Shown here: positions 7,192 to 15,497 of the stretch, piece by piece
How the letters are laid out: the number at the start of each line of letters is the position of its first letter
How positions within the stretch are numbered: position 1 is the first letter of the stretch
Source of the DNA: an uncultured Clostridium sp.
Lineage (GTDB): Bacteria; Bacillota; Clostridia; Clostridiales; Clostridiaceae
DNA: 64,000 nucleotides
Direction: 5' to 3'
Assembly: GCA_937927335.1 (NCBI GenBank)
Contig: CALBDU010000024.1
Coordinates: 52,006 to 116,005, forward strand
The notes under the pieces: model-generated
Databases searched by the model: none
What the model saw: the letters and a program-made list of their open reading frames with translations, nothing else
Told to the model about the DNA's origin: nothing
Made by a program: the position numbers and the translations under genes

Positions 7192-8130
7192 CTAATTATA
7201 CTGATCCTCTTGGGATTCTTCCGGGCATAGCTCTTCATCCTTATGCCTTTTTAATTTCTTTTCAGATAAATATATTCCTGCCAAGATTAGTGCCACACCC
7301 AGCATTGAGATTATGGTTACTTTCTCCTTAAGCACTATTGTTGAAACAATTATTGTGATTATGGGAGAAATATATAAATATGCGCTGGTTTTTACAGCCC
7401 CCAAAATGCCTAGTGCATAATTCCACGTTACATAGGTAGCTGCAGATGCACCAAGACCCAGGTAGAGCATGTTCAATATATTGCCCATATTGTCAAACTG
7501 TTCTAAGCTGAATTGAAAATTATCATAAACCATAACTGGTATCAGAAAAATAATACCATAAAAAATAATTTTCCTGGTGTATAGAATTGGATTATATTTA
7601 TATGTGCTGATTTTTTTCATAAGGATACAGTATAAAGCCCAAGCAAGAGCAGATAACAACGCAAATATATCTCCTATTGGGTTAAGCCTCAAAACATGAT
7701 TCCCATTATACCCTATTAAAATTATTCCTAAAATTGATATGGCAAAGCCTATAAAGAAATTGACACTAAGCTCTTCATCCTTCAAGAAGAAATGAGCCAG
7801 TACCGCTGTAAAAAATGGTGATACTGAAATGAGCACAGCTGTATTTGAGGCATAAGTATAGACCAGAGCAGTATTTTGAAAAATAAAATACATGGTAACC
7901 CCGGTAAGCCCTGCTCCTGCAAATATGAACTCTTCCCATAAACTTTTATATTTTATAAAACGAGGACATATTATAAGCAAAGCACCATAAGCAATAATAA
8001 TTCTGTAAAAAAACAATTCCACCGGTGAAAATGAATTTATCAAAATTTTTGAGGAAACAGATGCAGTCCCCCATATCAATATAGTTATCAACGCCAATAA
8101 ATGTCCCTTTTGTTTAAGATGTTTCTCCAT
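7192..8130 (-). CDS. EamA-family (DMT) transporter, paralog of 5253-6176
   Basis: 312 residues from ATG 8130 (GTGGGGA site upstream; the frame is open to 8175 but that ATG overlaps the preceding gene). Ten membrane segments in two EamA repeats. The sequence aligns with the transporter at 5253-6176 throughout, including FFYRIIIAYG, FIKYKSLWEE, the DEEL loop and the TRKIIFYGIIFLIPV segment. It sits between an HD-GYP gene (22 bases upstream) and the selenoprotein gene, whose ribosome site overlaps this stop codon. The solute is unknown; translational coupling to the selenoprotein suggests a shared role. Confidence 0.87.
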   Translation of the reverse strand: MEKHLKQKGHLLALITILIWGTASVSSKILINSFSPVELFFYRIIIAYGALLIICPRFIKYKSLWEEFIFAGAGLTGVTMYFIFQNTALVYTYASNTAVLISVSPFFTAVLAHFFLKDEELSVNFFIGFAISILGIILIGYNGNHVLRLNPIGDIFALLSALAWALYCILMKKISTYKYNPILYTRKIIFYGIIFLIPVMVYDNFQFSLEQFDNMGNILNMLYLGLGASAATYVTWNYALGILGAVKTSAYLYISPIITIIVSTIVLKEKVTIISMLGVALILAGIYLSEKKLKRHKDEELCPEESQEDQYN

Positions 8131-8152
8131 AAATCCCCACTTATCTTTTGTT

Positions 8153-9406
8153 TTATATATTAAACCTGTTTTCATAAAATCTTCTGGATTTTGCCTGTTC
8201 TTCCTTTACATATCCATTGATATAATCGTAATTGTCAAAAAGCAGCTCAACAACCCTTTTATCCAATAGCCCATTTCTTGACTGCTCATCAATAATACTG
8301 TAAATCTGATTCTTGTCCATACCTTTTCTATAAGGCCTATCCTCAGAAATGGCGGTAAAGATATCTGCCACAGTTAAAATTCGAGAGCCTGTACCAATCT
8401 CTTCTGCACAACAGTGGAAGGGATAGCCGCTGCCATCCAGTTTTTCATGGTGAAAAGCAGCCCATTCAGCAATTCTCTGCAAACCTCCAATAGAATTTAT
8501 TGTATGGTACGTATAATATGTATGACATTTTATAACCTCAAATTCCTGTGCAGTTAGCTTGCCCGGTTTTTCCAGTATGCTGTTTGGAATAACAAGCTTA
8601 CCTATGTCATGGAGATTTCCAGCAATTCTCATTGATTTAACGTCAACTACTGCCATGCCAAACAGTTCAGCGATTTTTGCCGCACATGCAGAAACTCCCG
8701 CAGTATGAGTAGCTGTGAATCTTGATTTAAAGTCAATTAAATCCCTATACAGATTTGATATTAACAGTATATTGTCAAGATCAATCTGAATATCCCTGAA
8801 GGGCCCATTATTAAGGAGAAATTCGTATAATCTTGGAGACACAAGATCCAGCCAAAATTCCTCTTTTTCTGATACATCAATGAAATATTCAATTACCTTC
8901 TTGTTCAATTCTAAACTTTCAAGTTTTTTGATAGTTTCTATGATATCCCTGTTTTGAAACAAAATGTATTTATCCCTTAAAATGAGGCGTTCAACATAAT
9001 CTGAAAGTAAAATAACCTGGGCGGCAAACGCGTCCTGATTATCAATGCCTTCTTCATATTCAGCCCATATTTTATGGTGGTTTCCTACTATCTTTGATAT
9101 CTTTCTTAGCCATGGTATTTCTTCAATAAGCATTTCGCCTTTTAGAGCATGATCATTTTCATTCACTTTTTTAAAATTATGTACAGAAATTTTTTCTTCC
9201 ACAGTCACTGCACCAATATCATGGAGCAATGCTGCCATAAAAATTCTTTCGATTTCTTCAGGTCTTAACCCTGCTGCTTGTACAATTTTAAGAGCAATAA
9301 ATGCTGTCCTGTGCTGATGCTGTGATATAGATGGGTTCGCTATATCTGGTATTTCTGATAAAGATAATAATAAATTGCCCAGGTTTACCGAAACTTTTTT
9401 TCTCAT
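8153..9406 (-). CDS. Tandem HD / HD-GYP domain protein, probable c-di-GMP phosphodiesterase
   Basis: 417 residues with two HD domains. The first (about 25-150) has H-x-n-ALLHDIGA and GNHH motifs. The second (about 230-390) is a full HD-GYP domain with LHDIGKLVIP, HHEKLDGSGYP and the VADIFTAISEDRPYRKG tail. HD-GYP proteins hydrolyse c-di-GMP to GMP or pGpG. No sensor or membrane region is visible, so the first HD domain may be regulatory. It follows hemerythrin by about 30 bases, which could link oxygen or redox sensing to c-di-GMP breakdown; that link is an inference. Confidence 0.88.
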   Translation of the reverse strand: MRKKVSVNLGNLLLSLSEIPDIANPSISQHQHRTAFIALKIVQAAGLRPEEIERIFMAALLHDIGAVTVEEKISVHNFKKVNENDHALKGEMLIEEIPWLRKISKIVGNHHKIWAEYEEGIDNQDAFAAQVILLSDYVERLILRDKYILFQNRDIIETIKKLESLELNKKVIEYFIDVSEKEEFWLDLVSPRLYEFLLNNGPFRDIQIDLDNILLISNLYRDLIDFKSRFTATHTAGVSACAAKIAELFGMAVVDVKSMRIAGNLHDIGKLVIPNSILEKPGKLTAQEFEVIKCHTYYTYHTINSIGGLQRIAEWAAFHHEKLDGSGYPFHCCAEEIGTGSRILTVADIFTAISEDRPYRKGMDKNQIYSIIDEQSRNGLLDKRVVELLFDNYDYINGYVKEEQAKSRRFYENRFNI

Positions 9407-9438
9407 AAGTTTGTCTCCTAAATGCCAAAAGTTAAACT

Positions 9439-9831
9439 TTATTTTGAAGCAATAAGCTTGTCCTGACCTAAAATATGATCTTTAATCCAATTTGCCACGA
9501 AATCTAAAATCTCCAGCAAATGTTGACCCTGGTCATTATCAACCTTTTTTAAATCAATACCATTAATTTTCTCTATGAAGTCATTATGAGCAACCTTTTG
9601 TGAAAAGAACCTTTTATAACTAATGCTTTCCATATAATCCTCTTCTGTTTTAAAATGATATGCTGTATACGCCTTCAATTCTTCTATTATCTCAACAATT
9701 TCATCATATTTATCAATTCTAAAATTATTTTTCAGCAGATTGTATGCTCTTCCTGCTATTTCAAAAAGTTTCTCATGCTGTTGGTCAATTTTTTCAATGC
9801 CAATTTTGTAATCTTCACTCCATGTAATCAT
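9439..9831 (-). CDS. Bacteriohemerythrin
   Basis: 130 residues from ATG 9831, 8 bases after GGAGG. Diiron ligands occur in the usual order: H in IDQQHEKLFE, H and E in AYHFKTEEDYM, H in VAHNDF, and H/D in WIKDHILGQD. The family binds oxygen reversibly and serves for storage, delivery or sensing. It lies just upstream of the tandem HD protein in the same direction, with FprA further upstream. Confidence 0.92.
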   Translation of the reverse strand: MITWSEDYKIGIEKIDQQHEKLFEIAGRAYNLLKNNFRIDKYDEIVEIIEELKAYTAYHFKTEEDYMESISYKRFFSQKVAHNDFIEKINGIDLKKVDNDQGQHLLEILDFVANWIKDHILGQDKLIASK

Positions 9832-9927
9832 AACCTTTACCTCCAAATAATCATTTGTACTAAAAATAGTTTATCACCTGGAAGTAGCAGTTACAACCCC
9901 ATCTTATACAGGCATTAAGTATATTTA

Positions 9928-10068
9928 TTACTTTTTACTTTTTTTAACTGTTTGATACTTCAATCCATCTTTTTCTGAAGGATCAATATATACATAATCA
10001 CCCTGTTCATTTTTTCTTAAACCTAAAGATTTCATTTTCTTTTTTGTTACCGAATATTTTGTGCTCAT
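9928..10068 (-). CDS. Small basic protein of 46 residues, unknown
   Basis: ATG 10068 follows AAGGAGATTAAG. The product is rich in lysine at both ends (KKKMKSLGLRKNE; VKKSKK) with a middle QGDYVYIDPSEKDGL. It is soluble, with no cysteine. I do not recognise the family; it may bind nucleic acid because of its charge. It lies between hemerythrin and the repeat cluster downstream of fprA. Confidence 0.6.
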   Translation of the reverse strand: MSTKYSVTKKKMKSLGLRKNEQGDYVYIDPSEKDGLKYQTVKKSKK

Positions 10069-10135
10069 CTTAATCTCCTTTTCTTTTTATAATGCTATTA
10101 TTCTTAAATTTCAATATTTTATTCTTATCAAAGCT

Positions 10136-10236
10136 GCTGCATAACCGTCTAATTTCATGGATGCAACGTGAAAACCAGAGCATAACCGTCCCTCAACTTC
10201 TTCGGCGCACATGAAAACCAGAGCATGACCGTCCCC
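10136..10236. repeat. Cluster of three GCATAACCGTCCC repeats
   Basis: A partial copy (10137-10150) and two longer copies (10170-10192 and 10213-10236) of the core GAAAACCAG-A-GCATRACC, each ending in GTCCC. The same element occurs as a 36-bp tandem array at 11970-12065, and a degenerate copy at 6870-6887. It is an intergenic REP-like family without coding sense. Confidence 0.8.
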
Positions 10237-10282
10237 AACTTCGTCCCCACCTCTTCACAACCTTTGCTTTTCAGTTTTAACC

Positions 10283-10312
10283 AAAAAAATTGGCTGTGCA
10301 AATAACACAGCC
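10283..10312 (-). terminator. fprA terminator
   Basis: GGCTGTG (minus strand 10312-10306), a seven-base loop and CACAGCC, followed by ATTTTTTT on the minus strand; about 15 bases after the FprA stop. Confidence 0.85.
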
Positions 10313-10326
10313 ATAAAATGATTTAT

Positions 10327-11517
10327 CTATTTAACTTTTTCTGCAAAATCCCGTCCGAAATCTCTGCATCTGGTGAGGCCTGTTTCATCTGGGTTCCAAA
10401 GCTCCTTTATACCTTCATTAATTATATCGAAGCCGGCCTTGGTTAGCTCCTCAGTTATCATTTTAACTGACTCGCCACTCCATCCGTAAGAGCCAAAGGC
10501 TGTTGCCTTTTTCCCCTTAAAGCCAAGGCCCTTTATCATCTCCAGTATAGCAGCCGATGATGATAAAATACCTTTGTTTATTGTGGATGAACCTACCAGA
10601 ACAGCTTTCGATTTGAATACTTCAGCAATAATATCGTTTTTGTCGCTCTTGGATGAATTGTAAACTTTTATTGCCACATCGCCATCTACTGACTTTATGC
10701 CCTCTGCAATGGTTTCGGCCATTCTCCTGGTGGCATTCCACATAGTATCATAAATGATGGTTATTTGATTTTCCTTGAAGCTTTGAGCCCACTCCATATA
10801 TTTATTGACAATCTGGAGCGGATCCTTTCTCCATATAATTCCATGACTAGGACAGATCATTTTAACAGGCAGGTTAAAGCTCAAAACCTCTTCGATTTTC
10901 TTAACCACCAGTGCACTGAAAGGCGTAAGGATATTTGCATAGTATTTTATTGCCTCCTGATACAACTCTGCGCTGTCAACCTTATCATTGTACATTAATT
11001 CAGAAGCATAGTGCTGACCGAAAGCATCATTGCTAAATAATATTTCCTCTCCATTCAAATAAGAAAACATACTGTCAGGCCAATGCAGCATTCTTGCCTC
11101 CACAAACGTTATCTTATTTCCCCCCAAATCCAATGTGTCTCCGGTTTTAACCTCAACAAAGTTCCAGTCCTCATGATAGTGAGCTTTTAACATTTTGGCT
11201 CCGTTTTTAGTGCAATAAATAGGTGTATTAGGAATTTCCTTCATCAATTCCGGAAGAGCACCACTGTGGTCACTTTCTGAATGGTTGGCTATTATGTAAT
11301 CTATTTTAGTTATATCAATTTCATTTTTTAAATTAGCTATAAACTCCTTTGCAAATGGTTTCCAGACAGTATCAATCAATACAGTTTTCTCGTCTCTAAC
11401 TAAATATGAATTGTATGAAGATCCTCTGTGAGTTGAGTACTCTTCACCATGAAATGTTTGCAGATCCCAGTCAATTTTCCCTACCCATGTAATCTTATCA
11501 TTAATTTTAAATGACAT
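10327..11517 (-). CDS. fprA: FprA-family flavodiiron protein (A-type flavoprotein)
   Basis: 396 residues. The N-terminal metallo-beta-lactamase-like domain (1-250) carries the diiron ligands H-S-E-S-D-H-S-G near residues 80-87, an H in MLHWPDSMF, a D in FSNDAFGQH and a final H in CPSHGIIW. The C-terminal flavodoxin domain (about 255-395) begins IIYDTMWNATRRMAE and binds FMN. These enzymes reduce O2 to water, or NO to N2O, in the cytoplasm of anaerobes with electrons from rubredoxin. It belongs with rubrerythrin and hemerythrin nearby in oxygen defence. Confidence 0.96.
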   Translation of the reverse strand: MSFKINDKITWVGKIDWDLQTFHGEEYSTHRGSSYNSYLVRDEKTVLIDTVWKPFAKEFIANLKNEIDITKIDYIIANHSESDHSGALPELMKEIPNTPIYCTKNGAKMLKAHYHEDWNFVEVKTGDTLDLGGNKITFVEARMLHWPDSMFSYLNGEEILFSNDAFGQHYASELMYNDKVDSAELYQEAIKYYANILTPFSALVVKKIEEVLSFNLPVKMICPSHGIIWRKDPLQIVNKYMEWAQSFKENQITIIYDTMWNATRRMAETIAEGIKSVDGDVAIKVYNSSKSDKNDIIAEVFKSKAVLVGSSTINKGILSSSAAILEMIKGLGFKGKKATAFGSYGWSGESVKMITEELTKAGFDIINEGIKELWNPDETGLTRCRDFGRDFAEKVK

Positions 11518-11585
11518 AAATCTTCCTCCTTAAATAAATTCCATATTTATTTAGTATTTGAAAATCCATTGACCTATATACAACT

Positions 11586-11870
11586 TTATATATACTTTTC
11601 AAACCCATCGGTATATTTAGTAGGATAAAATTCCACCAGCTCATACTTTGCAACTTTTTTGATGTAAAATGGGTCATCCCGTATAATTTCCTCTATTTCC
11701 TCCTTACTAATTGCATTTGAAATGATAACCCCTCCGGTTCTTGGATTCCTTCTTCCTGAGCATATGAATTTACCCATTGAATAATATTTATCCAAATAAT
11801 TGATGTGGGCTTCAAGCTCTTTGTCAACTTCCTCTAATGGTGCCACATAATTTAAAAGCAGAATAAACAT
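11586..11870 (-). CDS. YciI family protein
   Basis: 94 residues of the ferredoxin-like YciI fold: MFILLLNYVAP, then H in EAHINYLDKYY, FICSGRRNPRTGG and a DDPFYIKKVAKYELVEFYP tail. The family has a conserved His-Asp pair and is of mostly unknown enzymatic role. GGAGG lies just before ATG 11870. It is 68 bases upstream of fprA in the same direction and may be co-transcribed. A second, more distant YciI gene is at 42904-43197. Confidence 0.85.
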   Translation of the reverse strand: MFILLLNYVAPLEEVDKELEAHINYLDKYYSMGKFICSGRRNPRTGGVIISNAISKEEIEEIIRDDPFYIKKVAKYELVEFYPTKYTDGFEKYI

Positions 11871-11969
11871 TTTATTACCTCCAAAATGAATATTAAGTAA
11901 ATCAGGCTGCTGAAAATAATCCCGGCAGCCATTATTGTTCTTTTATTTGCTGATTATTTATTCAGATAT

Positions 11970-12065
11970 GAAAACCAGTGCATAACCGTCCCCAATCTCA
12001 GATACGAAAACCAGTGCATAACCGTCCCCAATCTCAGTCCCGAAAACCAGCGCATAACCGTCCCC
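11970..12065. repeat. Tandem 36-bp repeats, about 2.7 units
   Basis: Copies start at 11970, 12006 and 12042, exactly 36 bases apart. Each has the core GAAAACCAG-(T/T/C)-GCATAACC, then GTCCCC; the first two also share AATCTCAG. The array abuts the stop of the surface-protein gene at 12074. There are no unique spacers, so it is not a CRISPR. Confidence 0.85.
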
Positions 12066-12073
12066 GTCTCCAA

Positions 12074-13555
12074 CTAATGAATATTCCCAATTACCACTAT
12101 GTCTTCTCCTACAGTACTTACAATTATCAAATTTCCGCCTTTAACAAAATATCTGCTGTTTGTGCCGGTATAGGTTATATCTTCTGTATATAATACCCAG
12201 CCGTTGTTTCCAAGGTTCGATATATAGTTCTCTATAAAGCTTGAGGATAATGATGCTTTGGAATAGTAATAAGCAGCAGTCCTGTCATCCGAGGTTATTG
12301 TGGTTTTGTAGTAATTTACGTTAAGGGGCATTGGTACATCAGATAACAACGGAAATACCGTGGTACTGGTGGTCATAGATGATACTACTGTGCTGGCTGC
12401 TGCTTCAATTCCATCTTTAACAGCCGTCACTTTAAAAAATACCCTGGTATTAAGATCTATAGTTATTGTATAGCCTGAGGACTGCCATTGAAACTTTCTA
12501 AGAGTTCCGTCTGCATTTTTAAATGATGTGTATCCCTTGCTTACCTCATTACTCCAATAACATATATAATAATCTACATTGTCTACCTTGTTCCAGTTAA
12601 TTAATATCAGGTTTTTGGAAAGTGCTTTAGCCGTTACCCCAGTTGGTGAATATACATTTCCATTAGTTACTTTAGGTTTTTCATCCCAGGTTCCATCAGA
12701 GCCAACTCTGTAGCCATCCGGAGTTATGGTACCTACTGCCATGTCCCCTCCGTTATTCATGTAATACCACTTTCCATTAATCTGAATCCAGCCCATGGCC
12801 ATTGTTCCATCAGTATTCAAATAGTACCACTTCCCATTATAAGGGACCCAGCCTCTTGCCATCTCACCGCTGTTATAGAAGTAATACCACTTGCTGTTGT
12901 TGAAAATCCAGCCCTTAGCCATATCACCTGTGGCATTAAAAAAATAATTTTTACCACTAATTTCAAGCATACCAGTGAGCATTTCACCATTATCATTAAA
13001 ATAATAGGTTTTACCACTGATTTCAATTAACCCAATTTCCATTTCACCCGTGCTGCTGAGGTAATACCACTTATCACCTATAAGCAGCCATCCCACTGCC
13101 ATTTCACCAGTTGCAGTAAAGCAATAGGTCTTGTTTCCTATAACAGTTTTACCTGTTGCCATCTCACCTTTATCATTGAAATAATATTTTTTTCCGTCAA
13201 TGGTATTCCAACCAGTGAGCATAACACCATCACTATTAAAATAATAGGTGGAGCTGCCGATGACATTCCAGCCTGAAGACCTGCCATTTCTGTCATTAAA
13301 GTAATAGGTCTTTCCGTCCATCACAAACCATCCGGTTGCCATATGGCCATCAGCATTGAAATAGTAATATTTTCCGTCAATCAACGTCCAGCCAGTGGCT
13401 TTATTGCCGTTAATGTAGTAATTCCAGGTAGGTCCGCTTTGTTCCCACCCGTTAGTAACTGTAGCAAAAACAATCATTTGAGAAAAAGTAAGTGTACCCA
13501 AAATAGCTAAAGTACTTAATAATATTGTTGTAAGTTTTTTCTTAAACAATTTCAT
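12074..13555 (-). CDS. Secreted protein with cell-wall-binding (choline-binding type) repeats
   Basis: 493 residues. A signal peptide (KKKLTTILLSTLAILG, cleavage near residue 32) is followed by about 12 tandem repeats of 20-21 residues between about 33 and 285, pattern GW-x4-GKWYYFN-x2-G-x-MATG (CW_binding_1). Then comes a fibronectin-III-like module (about 300-395) and a C-terminal 90-residue alpha/beta domain. The repeats bind choline or other wall polymers. No catalytic domain is recognised, so it may be an adhesin or wall scaffold. The gene ends directly at a repeat array. Confidence 0.88.
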   Translation of the reverse strand: MKLFKKKLTTILLSTLAILGTLTFSQMIVFATVTNGWEQSGPTWNYYINGNKATGWTLIDGKYYYFNADGHMATGWFVMDGKTYYFNDRNGRSSGWNVIGSSTYYFNSDGVMLTGWNTIDGKKYYFNDKGEMATGKTVIGNKTYCFTATGEMAVGWLLIGDKWYYLSSTGEMEIGLIEISGKTYYFNDNGEMLTGMLEISGKNYFFNATGDMAKGWIFNNSKWYYFYNSGEMARGWVPYNGKWYYLNTDGTMAMGWIQINGKWYYMNNGGDMAVGTITPDGYRVGSDGTWDEKPKVTNGNVYSPTGVTAKALSKNLILINWNKVDNVDYYICYWSNEVSKGYTSFKNADGTLRKFQWQSSGYTITIDLNTRVFFKVTAVKDGIEAAASTVVSSMTTSTTVFPLLSDVPMPLNVNYYKTTITSDDRTAAYYYSKASLSSSFIENYISNLGNNGWVLYTEDITYTGTNSRYFVKGGNLIIVSTVGEDIVVIGNIH

Positions 13556-13696
13556 TACCTCCTCAAATATTATTTAGTTTTACATTATATTTCTACATAA
13601 CATTTTAATTTCCTTTAAATTTCTTAATTAAACTCCAAATTTTGGTTTTAAAATGAAATTATAGTACAATTAATTATGTTATTATACATTTTTTTG

Positions 13697-13705
13697 TGAT
13701 ATAAT
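13697..13705 (+). promoter_or_regulatory. Extended -10 promoter of the NlpC/P60 gene
   Basis: TGATATAAT is a TGnTATAAT extended -10 element about 78 bases before the start codon. The -35 region is weak. Confidence 0.45.
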
Positions 13706-13782
13706 GGTATTATCCACATAATTGGAATTATCCTTTGGAGTTATAAATAGAAAAATGCAATTATATGTAAGGGGATGGGGTT

Positions 13783-14844
13783 TTGAATAGAAAACTAGTT
13801 TCTACAATGATAGTGCTCGTCTTAACCTTCAGTGCCTGCCCAAATGTTAGGGCGGATGTAGCATCAGATAAGGCAAAAATTAAACAGGTACAAGCTCAAA
13901 TGAGCACACTTGAAAATAAAATGGAAATGATGGACAATCAGATTGAATCCATTATGATTAAAATTGATGACAATAATAAGGATATAACCGGTACTCAAAA
14001 TCAGATAAAACAGGCTGAAATGGATATAGCCAAGGCTGAGGCTGAGATTGAAGCTGAACAGCTGCTTTATGGACAAAGAATGAGGGTTATGTATATGAAT
14101 GGTTCTCCCACAGATTATGTGGGGATAGTTTTGGATTCATCGGACTTCTCAGATTTCATATCCAGGTTGGATAATATAAAAAGAATACTTAGCTTTAATC
14201 AAAATATTATAGATGAATTTAAGGCAAAAAAAGTAGCAATCGATAAGAAGAAGGTAGCTTTGGATGTTGAAAATAAAAAGCTTTTAGCTTTAAAAACTGA
14301 TAACCAAAACAAACTATCAGATTTGAACAAACAAAAGTCAGAACAAAATGCTGTTCTTTCACAGTTAAAAGCACAAGAAAGACAATACGGTGCCCAGCTT
14401 GCAGCAAGTCAAGCTGCAGAACTGGCAGCAAGCAGAGCTGCTATATCAAAGGCAAGAAGCAGCACACCTGTGATGGCTGATTCAAGAGGTAAAGCCGCAT
14501 ATTCGTCAAATGCAGTTTTAGCTTATGCCTCAAACTATCTTGGTGTTCCATATGTGTGGGGTGGTACAACCCCTGCGGGCTTTGACTGTTCAGGTTTTGT
14601 AAGATATGTTTATGCTCATTTTGGAATTTATCTTCCAAGGGTATCACAGGATCAGCAGAATGTTGGAATGTATGTATCCAGAGACCAGCTTCAACCTGGA
14701 GATCTTGTATTCTTTGGAGATCCAGCCCATCATGTAGGTATATATGTAGGTAACGGTAATATGATTGATGCGCCCCATACAGGTGATGTTGTAAAAATCG
14801 AAAGGCTTCATAGTGATTTTACAAACGGAAGAAGAGTTAAATAA
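13783..14844 (+). CDS. Secreted NlpC/P60 peptidoglycan hydrolase with coiled-coil N-domain
   Basis: 353 residues from TTG 13783, preceded by AAGGGG; no ATG fits the signal peptide. Signal peptide (VSTMIVLVLTFSACPNVRADV) ends near residue 25. A long coiled coil (about 28-225, many Q, K, D and E) resembles the PcsB/CwlO-type N-domain. The C-terminal NlpC/P60 domain (about 238-353) has the catalytic Cys in FDCSGFVRYVY, His in HHVGIYVG and the third residue near DAPHTGD. Such enzymes cut D-Glu-to-diamino-acid bonds in wall peptides, and the coiled coil often links them to FtsEX. Confidence 0.93.
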   Translation: MNRKLVSTMIVLVLTFSACPNVRADVASDKAKIKQVQAQMSTLENKMEMMDNQIESIMIKIDDNNKDITGTQNQIKQAEMDIAKAEAEIEAEQLLYGQRMRVMYMNGSPTDYVGIVLDSSDFSDFISRLDNIKRILSFNQNIIDEFKAKKVAIDKKKVALDVENKKLLALKTDNQNKLSDLNKQKSEQNAVLSQLKAQERQYGAQLAASQAAELAASRAAISKARSSTPVMADSRGKAAYSSNAVLAYASNYLGVPYVWGGTTPAGFDCSGFVRYVYAHFGIYLPRVSQDQQNVGMYVSRDQLQPGDLVFFGDPAHHVGIYVGNGNMIDAPHTGDVVKIERLHSDFTNGRRVK

Positions 14845-14851
14845 ATAGCTT

Positions 14852-14883
14852 AAGAGTCTGCCAAATTTGGCAGGCTCTTTTTT
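14852..14883. terminator. Terminator of the NlpC/P60 gene
   Basis: AAGAGTCTGCCAAA (14852-14865) pairs with TTTGGCAGGCTCTT (14866-14879) with one mismatch and is followed by a T run. It touches the stop of the opposing gene and may act in both directions. Confidence 0.9.
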
Positions 14884-15310
14884 AAAGAAATCCCTTCATT
14901 TCCTCCACGGATTGCTGTTCAAATTTCAACAGCCTTTCACCCAGCAGCTGAATATCGATATCCGCATCCCCATATTCCTTTAGCTTTTTTGTAATATCAA
15001 TAATCCCCATGGTGCTTCCCTGTATCATCATTTCAGCTATGTGAGAGGGAGTTTTGTTCATTAACGTACTAAGGTTTATCATAATATAGGACCTGAGTTT
15101 TGCAAGTTCCCCAATTCCCTTTGAACTTTCCTTTCCCTGCTGGATTCTGTCCCTAGCAATATCAAATATTTCATTATATTCCTTATACTGATATCCAAGC
15201 TTTTCCTTGAATGGTCCATCCTCCACAATTCCTAACAGCTGCCCTATGGTATCCTTGCCCATTTCCGCATTTTGATGAATAAAATTTAATAATTCAATAT
15301 TACCTTCCAT
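14882..15310 (-). CDS. Helical protein of unknown function, ferritin-like in pattern
   Basis: 142 residues from ATG 15310, which follows GAGGTGA; the in-frame ATG at 15340 lacks a site. Almost entirely predicted helix, four long segments, with spaced acidic residues (EGNIELLNF, YKEYNEIF, EEMKGF). The layout resembles small ferritin-like (DUF2383-type) proteins, but I cannot see a full ExxH metal pair, so this is only a fold guess. Single gene. Confidence 0.65.
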   Translation of the reverse strand: MEGNIELLNFIHQNAEMGKDTIGQLLGIVEDGPFKEKLGYQYKEYNEIFDIARDRIQQGKESSKGIGELAKLRSYIMINLSTLMNKTPSHIAEMMIQGSTMGIIDITKKLKEYGDADIDIQLLGERLLKFEQQSVEEMKGFL

Positions 15311-15364
15311 AAAAATCACCTCAAAATGAAGTGTCTGCAAAAATACAATTTTTATACCCGTTTT

Positions 15365-15443
15365 GCCTGGGACAGTTTCAATTTGCCTGGTGCCTGGGAC
15401 AGTTATTCAATAGTTTTACCGAAAACTATCGAATAACTGTCCC
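15365..15443. repeat. REP-like element: direct repeat plus long hairpin
   Basis: GCCTGGGACAGTT occurs at 15365-15377 and again from 15392. The second copy starts a 22-base arm (15396-15417) that pairs with 15422-15443 with a single A/C mismatch and a four-base loop ACCG. A further TGTCCCAAATC copy follows. No coding sense. Confidence 0.75.
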
Positions 15444-15497
15444 AAATCTGTCCCAAATCCGCCAAACTAAATCTCAACCCCAGCACTAAGCCCTTTT

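Noticed and set aside
11970..12065. CRISPR-like regular 36-bp spacing
   Set aside because: The whole unit repeats, including the would-be spacer, there are under three units, no cas genes are near, and copies also occur scattered elsewhere.
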